This document shows, piece after piece, positions 37,119-46,365 of a DNA stretch of 64,000 nt; positions within the stretch are counted from its first letter, which is position 1; every line of letters begins with the position of its first letter. This DNA comes from Winogradskyella forsetii (lineage in GTDB: Bacteria; Bacteroidota; Bacteroidia; Flavobacteriales; Flavobacteriaceae). The position numbers and the translations under genes are program-made. The stretch lies in contig NZ_CP053348.1 of assembly GCF_013394595.1 (NCBI RefSeq), forward strand, positions 868,001 to 932,000, in the 5' to 3' direction. The notes beneath the pieces were generated by a model. That model ran no database searches. It was not told the origin of the DNA and saw nothing but the letters and a program-made list of their open reading frames with translations.

Positions 37119-40100
37119 ATGAAAAATATTTTACTCTTACTTACGCTTATTATAACTAGTTTAAGTTTCTCTCAAGATATATTAATGGAGAATGGCACCT
37201 TTACACGCTGTGCTCCAGATAAATTTTATGATTCTGGTGGAGAGTTTGGTAACTATAGTGATGATGAAAATTTGGTAACTACGATTTGTCCGCAAAATGC
37301 GGGTGAATTTATTATGGTTGATTTCACAGAATTTAACACACAGCTGAATCTTGATGTTTTGACTGTCTATGATGGTGATGATGTAAGCGCAGATGTTATT
37401 GGTACATATACCAGTGTTCTATCTCCTGGTCTCGTGTCTGCATCAGCAAGCAATGCATCCGGATGTTTAACTTTTGCTTTCTCTAGTAACGCATCATCAA
37501 ATGTTGCTGGTTGGGAAGCTGATATATTGTGCGCTGTACAATGCCAAACAATAACAGCATCTATAGATGCTACTAGTCCACCTGTGGTTTCTGGAACTAT
37601 TGAGGTAGATCCAGGCGATTTGGTTACATTTGAAGGAAGTGCTACATTTTCAGATGATGGTACTGGAGCTACTTATACTTGGAATTTTGGTAATGGAGTT
37701 ACCCTTGATGGTCAGGTTGTAAATTATGCTTATACTAATCCTGGTACTTATACGGTCACTTTTACGGTTACAGATACCAATCCTGTTGGTTGTTCGGACT
37801 CTGTCAGCACTTTTCAAGTCGTTGTTTTGGATAATGACACTTGTGCTGGTGCTTTACCTATTTGTGGTGACATTGAAGATGTGCCTTCACCTGTGGGTTC
37901 TGGTTCTGCTGAATCGGGTATTGATTATGGATGTCTGGGTTCACAGCCTAGGCCAAGATGGTATTTTTTGCAGACTGGTGATATTCCAGGAGATTTAAGT
38001 TTTACTTTATCGCAAACGACATTACAGAATGGAGCGGGGACTGGAATTGATGTCGATTTTATTATTTGGGGACCGTTCTCTGAACCAGTTTGTGGGCCAG
38101 CAAATTTAAATTCTTCAACTCAAGTGGATTGTAGTTTTTCAGGGGCAGCAGAAGAGGATATATTTATACCAAATGCTCCAGCTAATCAATATTATATGCT
38201 ATTGATAACTAACTATAGTCAGTCTGCGGGTTATATTAATTTAGAATTAGATGATGATCCTAATTCTGATGCAACTACCAACTGTGATATTATATGTCAA
38301 GTAGATTTAGGTGAAGATCAAGAGCTTTGTAATGGAGACAGTTACACCATTGAACCAGAATTCAATGGTGCTTTTAATTCGTTTGAATGGCAGTTGGAAG
38401 GCGAGACAATCCCTGGTGAGACAGGATCTACCTTAACGGTTACAGAATCGGGAACTTACACATTACTCGTGGAAGGTTTAGATGCTGTCTTTGGGGATCC
38501 ATGTTCTACTGAAGACGACATTGTAATTTCTATTACCCCTCCTTTTGCCTTAAATGATATTTCAGTTACTGAGTGTAGCCAAGCGTCCACTGCAGCTGAC
38601 TTTAATTTAGATGCAGAGATAATCAATATATTGAGTCCTTTAGATCCAGCTGATTATACGGTTTCTTTTTATAATAATATAGATGATGCTGAAGATTCTG
38701 TCAATGCAATTACAGTAACAAATCCATATAGCGGAACTGATGGTGAAATTATTTATGTAAGAGTGCAAGCTACTGGTACAAATTGTTTTTCTACCAGTAT
38801 GCTAACTTTAGGTTTGTCATCTCAACCCAGTATCAATCCAGCTTCAGATTTGGAGCTATGTGATGATTCAAGCAATAACGGAACAGAACAGTTTGATTTA
38901 GAAAGTCAGGACATATTTGTTTTAGGAAGTCAGTCTTCAACTGCCTTTAACGTAACATACCATTTAAGCTTCGACGAGGCGGATATGGGCGACAACGCCC
39001 TTCCACCGTCGTATACCAATACGATGAACCCACAGCCGATCTACGTAAGGATAGAGAGCGTCAGCGACGCGAGCTGCTACAATGCCTTACCGGACCCCGT
39101 GTTCGACCTGGTAGTCAACGCGAGGGCAATAGCCGGCACGCCTCCCAACATGTTTGCATGCGACGCTACGGGCAACGACGGAATAGAGACCTTTGAGCTC
39201 AGTACTCAGGACGCAGCGATTCTGGGATCCCAGGACCCAACAACCTACAGCGTAAGCTACCACGCCACCCAGGATGGAGCGGACAATAACACGGACATCC
39301 TATCCACGAGCCACACCAATACAGCTTCCCCAGACCAACAGACGATCTACGTCAGGGTAGAGGACCCGGCGCATCCCGATTGTTACGGCAGCACGAGTTT
39401 TGAGATCATCGTCAACCCGTTGCCTGAGGTAACGGCACCAACGGCACTGGAAGTCTGTGACGACGGCACGCCTGACGGCATCACCGAGATGGACCTGAGC
39501 CTAAAGAACACGGAGGTCACGGGCAACAACCCGAACTATTCTGTAAGCTATTACGAAACCATGGCAGATCTGCAATCGGGAGCAGATCCCTTACCAACAT
39601 TGTACACCAATACGAGCAACGGCCAGGTCATTGTTGTAAATGTCGAAGATATCAACACGGGCTGTTCCGCTACCACGACCCTAGAGCTGGTTGTGGAGCA
39701 AGCACCAGTGGCATTTGCACCGGCACCCTTGAGGTACTGCGACCCGGACAACGACGGCTTTGGGATGTTCGACCTTGCCAGTACGGCGAACGGGATTACC
39801 GGAGGGGCCTCTGGGCTCACGGTAACCTACCACGAAACACAGACCAATGCGAACAATGGCGTGGACGCCATAGATACCACGGCGAGCTATAACAACATCG
39901 TACAAGATGCACAGACCCTTTATGTCAGGGTAGAGAGCGCTACCATAGCCACGGATTGCGCCACCATAGTAGTATTGGAGCTGATAGTGGAGCCGACACC
40001 GCAGCTAATGGCGCCGACCCCATTGGAGGTCTGTGACGATATCTCGGCCGATGGTTATGCCACTTTCGATCTAACGGACAAAGCGGAAGAAATCCTGAAC

Positions 40101-43100
40101 GGCCAGGACCCCGTGCAATATGAACTTAGCTATTATGAAAGCGAGGCCAATGCGGCACTGGCGATGAACCCAATCGGCAATCCGTTGGCCTATATCAACA
40201 CGGACGATTTCAACCAGACGATCTGGGTGCGTGTAGAAGACAACACCACGGTAGAAGGCTGCTACAAGCTAACAAGTCTAGAGCTGATAGTCAATGCCTT
40301 ACCGGTCTTGGTGACACCGGCACCATTGGAGCTTTGCGATACCGTCACCTTAGACGATGGGCAGGAAGCCTTTACGCTCGAGGATGCCAATGCAGACATA
40401 CTGAACGGACAGACGGGAATTACCCTAACGTACTACGAGACGCAATTGGATGCGGACAATGCGACTGACCCAATTGAAAGCCCTTATACCAATACGAGCA
40501 ATTCCCAGACTATCTTTGTAAGGGCACAGAACGATATCACGGGCTGTTACAGTACGGTAACGGTAACGCTGAGGGTCAACCCGATCCCGTCACCGGAGCA
40601 AAGCCCTGATCCGATAGAGGTCTGTGACGATGACAATGACGGTTTTGCCGAGTTCGACCTGGAGATCCGTACGGTAGAGATAACCAATGGGGAATCCGAT
40701 GTGGTAATTACCTATCACGAAACCCAGAGCGATGCAGAACAAGGGGAGAATGCGATCACGGGACTGTACACTAACATCGTGGCCAATAACCAGATGGTCT
40801 ATGTACGCTCGGAGAGCACGCTGACCGGTTGTTACAACCTTACCCTGAACACGCTGGAGCTTATTGTGCACCCGGCACCGGAAGTACCAACGAGCCTAGA
40901 ACCTTACACGATCTGTGATAGCGATAATGATGGTTCGGCGCAGTTCGACCTGACCACCATGGACGAAGAAGTGCTCAACGGCCAAGACCCGACAGCAGTG
41001 GAACTGACCTACCATGTAAGTGCGGCGAATGCAGAAACAGGAAGCAACCCTATCATCAATGTGGGCAACTATACCAACAACGGTAACCCACAGACGATCT
41101 ATGTACGCCTGTACGACCCTATAACGACCTGTTTCGATACAGGGATGTTCGAGCTGATCGTAGCCTTGCCACCAGAAGCGGTGCAGCCTACACAATTAAA
41201 CGAATGTGACGATCTTGGGGAAGTTCCGGGAGATGAGATCACTGAATTTGACCTTACGGTAAAGGATACGGAGATCACAGGGGGCAATGCCAGCTGGTCG
41301 GTAGCCTATTATGAGACCAATGCAGATGCCCAGGCACAGGAAAATGCCATAGCAGACCCAACACAGTACACCAATATGGAAATAAATGGATTGGCGGCCA
41401 ACCCACAGACCCTTTATGTCGTGGTCACCGATACCGATACGGGCTGTGTTGATTTTACGACCTTGACCATCAGGGTATTGCCAAACCCAACGCCTACGGC
41501 CAGCGATTTGTTGCCCAACATAGAACGCTGTGACGAAGAAAACACGGGAGACGGCGAGGAAGAATTTGACCTCACGGAAAACGAAGACCTGATCCGCAAC
41601 GGTGAGAACGGTGTGACCATAACCTATCACGAGACAGAGGACGCTGCCAACGCGGGCACGGACGCAATCCCAGACCCAACACAGTACACCAATATAGAAA
41701 CACCGACGCAGGAGATCTATGTGAGGATGACCAAGGACGCCACGGGCTGTTATGCGCTGGTGGACTTTACCATCGAGGTGAACCCGTTGCCAGAGGTGGT
41801 CGCGGTGACGGACTTCATCCAATGCGAGCTCTTTACCGACGGCACCGACACTTTTGACCTTAGCACCAAGGACGCCGAAGTATTGAACGGACAGGACGAG
41901 GCCCAGTTTACGGTCAGTTACCATGATAACCTAACGGATGCGGAAGAAGGGATGAACGGCCTTGTGAGCCCGTACACCAATACGGCGAACCCACAACAGA
42001 TATTCGTGACCATCACCAACAACGGGACGGGCTGTTCCATCAGCACCCAGAGCTTCAACATCGAGGTACAGGAAGCCGCACAGGCCAATCCGGATATGGA
42101 CCCGATCCTTTTTGAGCTTTGTGACGATGAAATGGAGACCGATGGCAACCCGGTTAACGACAGTACCCAATTTGATTTAACGAACATGGACACAGAGGTA
42201 TTGGACGGACAGGACCCGTTGAACTACATCGTGACCTACTATGCTACCCAAGAAGATGCGGACGACAAGGTGAACCCATTGCCGACCTTATACGAAAATA
42301 TGACAAACCCGCAGGTGATCTATGCAAGGGTGGACAACGACACGCCAGATGCGGTCACGGACGCGGACACTTCGATCTGTTATGCCCTGGCAGCGCTCAC
42401 GCTGCAGGTGAACCCTTTACCGGAGTTCGATCTGGAGGACGGCTATACCCTGTGCGTAAACACGGACGGGAGCGAAATACTGGACCCATTGGTCATAGAC
42501 ACGGGCCTATCGGCAACGGACTATGGTTTTGTGTGGCGCTATGAGGGCGTAGAGATAACGGGCGAGACAGGGCCGAGCATCATGCCGACCCAAGGCGGAA
42601 GCTATAGCGTGCTGGTTACCGATATAAGCACGTCCACGGCGACCAACTGTACAAATGAGGATACCACGGAAGTCATGGAAAGCGAGCCGCCGAGCATAAC
42701 GGTGAACGTACTGACACAGAATTTTGCGGAGAGCCACGTTCTGGAAGTGGTGCCTGGGGACGAGATAGGTGACTATGAGTACAGCCTGGACAATGGGCCA
42801 TGGCAGGACGGGACGCTGTTTACGGACGTGTCACCCGGCCAACACCATATCACGGCAAGGGACAAGAACGGCTGCGGCACAACGACCGAACCGGCATTTA
42901 TAATCGATTACCCGCTGTACTTTACGCCCAACGGAGACGGCCAAAATGAAACTTGGAACATAGAAAGCATTGGAAGCAGCGCAAAAATTTACATATTTGA
43001 CCGTTACGGAAAACTTCTGAAACAAATTAGTCCAAATGGGACTGGCTGGGACGGCACCTACAATGGCAGTGCTATGCCTACCAGTGGCTATTGGTTTACA

Positions 43101-43169
43101 GTGGAGTACGACGAACCTTTGACAGGAGAACGTAAAGAATTTAGAGCCCATTTTACCCTGAAACGATAA
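37119..43169 (+). CDS. Giant modular T9SS type B sorting-domain surface protein
   Basis: 2016 residues. Order: signal peptide (1-19); CUB-like domain (about 20-145); PKD domain (about 155-235, YTWNFGNGVTLDG); a domain near 240-390; an Ig-like domain (about 395-475); about 13 modules of 85-110 residues (about 478-1770), each with L-x-x-C-D near the start, a central YHET or YYET-x-x-DA motif and Y-V-R-V/x-E; another Ig-like domain; and the C-terminal gliding/type B sorting domain (YFTPNGDGQNETWNIES to the end). The protein should be secreted by T9SS and placed on the cell surface. Repeats suggest adhesion or motility. Codons 612-1942 are GC-rich and unlike both ends. Confidence 0.88.
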   Translation: MKNILLLLTLIITSLSFSQDILMENGTFTRCAPDKFYDSGGEFGNYSDDENLVTTICPQNAGEFIMVDFTEFNTQLNLDVLTVYDGDDVSADVIGTYTSVLSPGLVSASASNASGCLTFAFSSNASSNVAGWEADILCAVQCQTITASIDATSPPVVSGTIEVDPGDLVTFEGSATFSDDGTGATYTWNFGNGVTLDGQVVNYAYTNPGTYTVTFTVTDTNPVGCSDSVSTFQVVVLDNDTCAGALPICGDIEDVPSPVGSGSAESGIDYGCLGSQPRPRWYFLQTGDIPGDLSFTLSQTTLQNGAGTGIDVDFIIWGPFSEPVCGPANLNSSTQVDCSFSGAAEEDIFIPNAPANQYYMLLITNYSQSAGYINLELDDDPNSDATTNCDIICQVDLGEDQELCNGDSYTIEPEFNGAFNSFEWQLEGETIPGETGSTLTVTESGTYTLLVEGLDAVFGDPCSTEDDIVISITPPFALNDISVTECSQASTAADFNLDAEIINILSPLDPADYTVSFYNNIDDAEDSVNAITVTNPYSGTDGEIIYVRVQATGTNCFSTSMLTLGLSSQPSINPASDLELCDDSSNNGTEQFDLESQDIFVLGSQSSTAFNVTYHLSFDEADMGDNALPPSYTNTMNPQPIYVRIESVSDASCYNALPDPVFDLVVNARAIAGTPPNMFACDATGNDGIETFELSTQDAAILGSQDPTTYSVSYHATQDGADNNTDILSTSHTNTASPDQQTIYVRVEDPAHPDCYGSTSFEIIVNPLPEVTAPTALEVCDDGTPDGITEMDLSLKNTEVTGNNPNYSVSYYETMADLQSGADPLPTLYTNTSNGQVIVVNVEDINTGCSATTTLELVVEQAPVAFAPAPLRYCDPDNDGFGMFDLASTANGITGGASGLTVTYHETQTNANNGVDAIDTTASYNNIVQDAQTLYVRVESATIATDCATIVVLELIVEPTPQLMAPTPLEVCDDISADGYATFDLTDKAEEILNGQDPVQYELSYYESEANAALAMNPIGNPLAYINTDDFNQTIWVRVEDNTTVEGCYKLTSLELIVNALPVLVTPAPLELCDTVTLDDGQEAFTLEDANADILNGQTGITLTYYETQLDADNATDPIESPYTNTSNSQTIFVRAQNDITGCYSTVTVTLRVNPIPSPEQSPDPIEVCDDDNDGFAEFDLEIRTVEITNGESDVVITYHETQSDAEQGENAITGLYTNIVANNQMVYVRSESTLTGCYNLTLNTLELIVHPAPEVPTSLEPYTICDSDNDGSAQFDLTTMDEEVLNGQDPTAVELTYHVSAANAETGSNPIINVGNYTNNGNPQTIYVRLYDPITTCFDTGMFELIVALPPEAVQPTQLNECDDLGEVPGDEITEFDLTVKDTEITGGNASWSVAYYETNADAQAQENAIADPTQYTNMEINGLAANPQTLYVVVTDTDTGCVDFTTLTIRVLPNPTPTASDLLPNIERCDEENTGDGEEEFDLTENEDLIRNGENGVTITYHETEDAANAGTDAIPDPTQYTNIETPTQEIYVRMTKDATGCYALVDFTIEVNPLPEVVAVTDFIQCELFTDGTDTFDLSTKDAEVLNGQDEAQFTVSYHDNLTDAEEGMNGLVSPYTNTANPQQIFVTITNNGTGCSISTQSFNIEVQEAAQANPDMDPILFELCDDEMETDGNPVNDSTQFDLTNMDTEVLDGQDPLNYIVTYYATQEDADDKVNPLPTLYENMTNPQVIYARVDNDTPDAVTDADTSICYALAALTLQVNPLPEFDLEDGYTLCVNTDGSEILDPLVIDTGLSATDYGFVWRYEGVEITGETGPSIMPTQGGSYSVLVTDISTSTATNCTNEDTTEVMESEPPSITVNVLTQNFAESHVLEVVPGDEIGDYEYSLDNGPWQDGTLFTDVSPGQHHITARDKNGCGTTTEPAFIIDYPLYFTPNGDGQNETWNIESIGSSAKIYIFDRYGKLLKQISPNGTGWDGTYNGSAMPTSGYWFTVEYDEPLTGERKEFRAHFTLKR
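38955..42945. other. GC-rich compositional block inside the giant surface-protein gene
   Basis: By hand count a 60-bp line inside (39421-39480) has 38 G+C, while one before it (38641-38700) has 18. The switch occurs within module 2 at about 38950-38975 and ends at about 42945, at the start of the sorting domain. Inside, codons such as GAC, ACG, GGC and CTG dominate; outside, AT-rich codons typical of the window do. The reading frame is unbroken across both borders. Confidence 0.85.
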
Positions 43170-43190
43170 TTGGTAAAGCTTAAATAAAAC

Positions 43191-43227
43191 AAAAGCCTGA
43201 GTATTATTTAGTACTCAGGCTTTTTTC
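43191..43227 (+). terminator. Rho-independent terminator after the giant gene
   Basis: GCCTGAGTA and TACTCAGGC form a 9-bp stem around TTATTTAG, flanked by A-run and T-run. Confidence 0.9.
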
Positions 43228-43575
43228 TTGGTTTCAGGTCATAAAGAATCAAGAACAATGATTTTAGGTGTGATAGATTAAAAGAGTCATATGAATTTTT
43301 GTTAGGCAAAAGGTTAAACCAATTAAAAATTTCGAAATGTACTAAATTTCGAAAAGCTAAGAATTGAGTTGTAATTATATTAAAAGTTTTTATGCCAGAT
43401 TTAATGATTAAACTGCGAATATAGGATTGTCATAGGTAATTAACTCTTCTGAAGTAAAATTTGAAAACCTTATGGAGTCTATTTAAGATATTATTTAATT
43501 AAAATTAAATAATCAATCTTTCTAAAGTAAATATTCGAACTCATGTTAGTATAAATTTTAGTTCTGAAAAAGACA
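43228..43575. other. AT-rich intergenic gap without recognised features
   Basis: About 350 bp between two facing terminators. I see no open frame of useful length, no promoter box and no tandem repeat. Confidence 0.6.
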
Positions 43576-43613
43576 TAAAAAAAAGCCTCAATAATTGAAT
43601 TATTCAGGCTTTT
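43576..43613 (-). terminator. Rho-independent terminator for the FadL-like gene
   Basis: GCCTCAATAATT and AATTATTCAGGC pair with one internal mismatch; the minus strand continues into a run of T. Confidence 0.85.
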
Positions 43614-43632
43614 ATTGTGATTTATGCTTTTA

Positions 43633-45162
43633 CTATAGGTTAAAACCTAGGGTTAATACAAAGTCTGTAAATTTTGATTGTATTTCTGCTGAATCTGTGA
43701 GTCCAACATTATATAATTGATAATTAATATCGCGTTCCGCTTGACTAAAAGCTGCGTCTAAGTTAAAATTGCCAAAACTATAACCCAATCCAAGAGAATA
43801 CCCATTTAGATCTCCATAAAAACTATTGTCTTTATATGGACTTTCTTCAATACGGTAACCTCCTCTAAAACTAAGTTGTTTATAACGGTATTCGCCTCCA
43901 ACTCTATAAGAAGCGGCAGAATCTAAGCGGCTATTGATGTCGTTGTTTAAGCTCGAAAATAAAACGTCAGAAGTTGGTTTGAATTTAGAATCCCTATAGT
44001 CTTTTATTGAATAATCGAAGCTTATTAAGCCTTTCTGGCCAAAAACATAGGCTAAACTTCCAGTGAATTTTCCAGGAGTTTGTAATTTGTACTCTTCGTA
44101 GACATTTACAATATCGCCAATAAATCCGATATCTGGATCCGCATTATTTGAATCTATACCTTGAATTAACTCATCACTGATTCTATACCATGTTGGCGAG
44201 TTGTATGATAATCCGACCCTCAAATCATCTGTCAATTTAGCAATAGTTCCTAGTTGAAAAGAAAAGCCGCTTCCGGTTGTAGATAATAAATTATCAAAAC
44301 TTATATTATTAACCAATGATGCATTATTTGAATTTGTCTCTCTTAAAATCGTGAATTTTTCGTAATTGATAAAATGGCTGTTTAAGTTAATTCCAAAGTA
44401 TAATTTATCATTATAATCAGCTGCAAAATTAAAGGCTAATTTACCATTATATCCTGTTGATGAATAGAAATAGTTTTGATTAAAGCTCCCAGGTGCTACA
44501 TTAGAATTATAAACCGTTTCGTTATCATTGGTCTCGTCATCTAAATTGTCAGGATCTAATATACCAGACCAATATCCTAAAAAGGCTTGCTGGATAGCAT
44601 AGCCATCAGTTGGTATTCTTCCTATATCAGCATAGGCTTCCTCAATAAATTCTCCAGGCTGAAGTTTCAAGATTCCAAAAGGAATGTCTGAACCATTTGC
44701 AAAGGAATCAAAATAACTATCTATGGACGTCGTATTAGTTCCACTTGCAACCCAATCGTCATCATAATTCGCTGAACTGTCATAAGCCACACTTAATGAG
44801 AACTTTTTCCATGGTGAATTAGAGTTTGTATTATTAAATATAAAAGCAGCTCCCAACTGATTTAGATCTAAATTTGAATTAGAAGAGGAATTTTTTCCAT
44901 TAAAATAACTCACGTCATTTTTAGTGTTAAATAGACCTAAGGTGAGGGATGCATGACTATTATTAAAAATGGCAGAGCCAGCAGGATTAATATTAACACT
45001 AGACATATCGCCTCCAAGGGCTCCAAAAGCACCACTCATAGCTCTAAAACGTGCCGTACCTTGAATTTCATCCATAGAATAACGAACAGCATCTGTAAGA
45101 TCTTGAGCTAAAACATAAGATGAACTTACTAGGCCTATGCCTAGCATAAGTAATTTTTTCAT
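43633..45162 (-). CDS. OmpP1/FadL/TodX-family outer-membrane transporter
   Basis: 509 residues with a signal peptide (LGIGLVSSSYVLAQ, cleavage near 19). The N-terminal mature part GTARFRAMSGAFGALGGDMS followed by VNINPAGSAIFN is the hatch-like signature of this family in Bacteroidota. The rest is a beta-barrel, ending in FVLTLGFNL. FadL-type proteins admit hydrophobic compounds across the outer membrane; the substrate here is unknown (such genes are sometimes annotated as hemin receptors without proof). The gene is 38 bp downstream of the low-complexity lipoprotein gene, on the same strand. Confidence 0.86.
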   Translation of the reverse strand: MKKLLMLGIGLVSSSYVLAQDLTDAVRYSMDEIQGTARFRAMSGAFGALGGDMSSVNINPAGSAIFNNSHASLTLGLFNTKNDVSYFNGKNSSSNSNLDLNQLGAAFIFNNTNSNSPWKKFSLSVAYDSSANYDDDWVASGTNTTSIDSYFDSFANGSDIPFGILKLQPGEFIEEAYADIGRIPTDGYAIQQAFLGYWSGILDPDNLDDETNDNETVYNSNVAPGSFNQNYFYSSTGYNGKLAFNFAADYNDKLYFGINLNSHFINYEKFTILRETNSNNASLVNNISFDNLLSTTGSGFSFQLGTIAKLTDDLRVGLSYNSPTWYRISDELIQGIDSNNADPDIGFIGDIVNVYEEYKLQTPGKFTGSLAYVFGQKGLISFDYSIKDYRDSKFKPTSDVLFSSLNNDINSRLDSAASYRVGGEYRYKQLSFRGGYRIEESPYKDNSFYGDLNGYSLGLGYSFGNFNLDAAFSQAERDINYQLYNVGLTDSAEIQSKFTDFVLTLGFNL

Positions 45163-45199
45163 AAGTAAATTTTTTGAATTTGAAAATGAACTATTATGT

Positions 45200-46264
45200 T
45201 TATCCTCTACCTCGTCTGCTGCTGCCAGAAGAGCGACTACTACCAGAAGATCTAGAAGAACTTCCAGATGACCTTACACTACCTGAAGAAGATCTTGAAC
45301 TGCTAGAACTTGATCTCACAGAACCAGAAGATCTCGTGCTTCTTGTTGGTGTGGAAATCCTTGTGCTAGATCTCGTTGACCGCGATGTAGATGGTCTTGT
45401 AACCCTAGTGGTTGAACCTGATCTCGAGGTGCGGACAGTTGGTCTTGTACTCCGTGAATTTCTTATTGTTCTAGATGTAGAATTAGAATTAGCTCTTGTA
45501 CTTCTAGTATTTCTTGATAATGCAGCGTTAGATGATCTACGGGAGGTATAGTTTCTACGCGATAATGCAGAATTGTTCCTGCTTGAGCGACTCAAATTAT
45601 TATTATAAAGTAAAGATCCTCGTCTGGAATTACTGTATGCATATCGACTATTGCGTCCGTAATAACCATTATTCCAACCCCAATTATTGTATCCATAGCC
45701 ATAAAAGCCTCCATAGACCCAAGGGTTATTCCAGTTATTCCAACCCCAGTTATTGTAGCCATAGGCCCAAGGGTTGTTCCATCCCCAGCGATTCCAGCCC
45801 CAAGGTTGTCCCCAACCCCAGTTATTCCAGCCAAATCCACCGTTCCACAACCAAGGGTCGTTCCAGCCCATCCAGCCATTATCGATATAATTAATAGTAA
45901 CGGTATTGGTATTTTGTCCCCAACCGCCATAAGCAGGTTGCTGCTCTAAGGTGTCTTGAACGGTTTCAACATAATTACTTTCATAAGAATCTATATCGGT
46001 AAAAACTTCGCTTTCTTCTTGTATAGCTTGAACTTCCTCTGAGTTTTGAGCAAAATAATTCTTGTAATAATTTGAATCATTGGTAGAAGTGGTTACAACA
46101 GGTTCTTCAGTTTCGTTTACATATTCTTCTTCGGATTCTGAAGAATAAATACCGTCATTATCGTATCCTGCATACTGAAAAGATCCACAAGAAGTTAGCA
46201 CAGTCGCTAAACCAAGTGCAACAACAAATGGCAATTTTTGGGTTATAATAGTTTTAAATCGCAT
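45200..46264 (-). CDS. Low-complexity lipoprotein: acidic, Trp/Gly/Asn-rich, then Arg/Ser-rich
   Basis: 354 residues. A lipobox lies at about Cys26 (VLTSCGSF). An acidic stretch follows (SSESEEEYVNETEEP), then a Trp/Gly/Asn/Tyr-rich region (about 130-215, with repeats such as GWNNWGWGQPWGWN), and finally an Arg/Ser-rich tail from about 220 to the end (RSSGSVRSSSSSSRSS). The tail is strongly basic. Similar proteins next to FadL-like genes occur in Flavobacteriaceae, sometimes annotated as vitellogenin-like; the function is unknown. The lipid anchor suggests envelope localisation. Long antisense frames over this region are composition artefacts. Confidence 0.75.
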   Translation of the reverse strand: MRFKTIITQKLPFVVALGLATVLTSCGSFQYAGYDNDGIYSSESEEEYVNETEEPVVTTSTNDSNYYKNYFAQNSEEVQAIQEESEVFTDIDSYESNYVETVQDTLEQQPAYGGWGQNTNTVTINYIDNGWMGWNDPWLWNGGFGWNNWGWGQPWGWNRWGWNNPWAYGYNNWGWNNWNNPWVYGGFYGYGYNNWGWNNGYYGRNSRYAYSNSRRGSLLYNNNLSRSSRNNSALSRRNYTSRRSSNAALSRNTRSTRANSNSTSRTIRNSRSTRPTVRTSRSGSTTRVTRPSTSRSTRSSTRISTPTRSTRSSGSVRSSSSSSRSSSGSVRSSGSSSRSSGSSRSSGSSRRGRG

Positions 46265-46292
46265 ATCTCATTTATTTTATTGTTGAACATAG

Positions 46293-46300
46293 CAAAAATA
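46293..46300 (-). promoter_or_regulatory. -7 promoter box for the low-complexity lipoprotein
   Basis: The minus strand reads TATTTTTG, a TAnnTTTG match, about 29 bp before the ATG at 46264. Confidence 0.45.
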
Positions 46301-46365
46301 GTTAGTTTTGCTGTATTATTTAATACATTTAACATAAGCACAACATTTGTGCCAAAACACTAAAA

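Noticed and set aside
39551..43151. Many long minus-strand and alternate-frame open frames (for example 41196-41924) opposite the giant surface-protein gene.
   Set aside because: They exist because GC-rich codons lack stop triplets on the other strand. They show no family features and lie wholly inside a well-supported gene.
45174..45930. Open frames on the plus strand and other minus frames over the low-complexity lipoprotein, including acidic Leu/Glu/Asp-rich ones.
   Set aside because: They are mirror images of Arg/Ser- and Trp/Gly/Asn-rich codons and have no independent signals.
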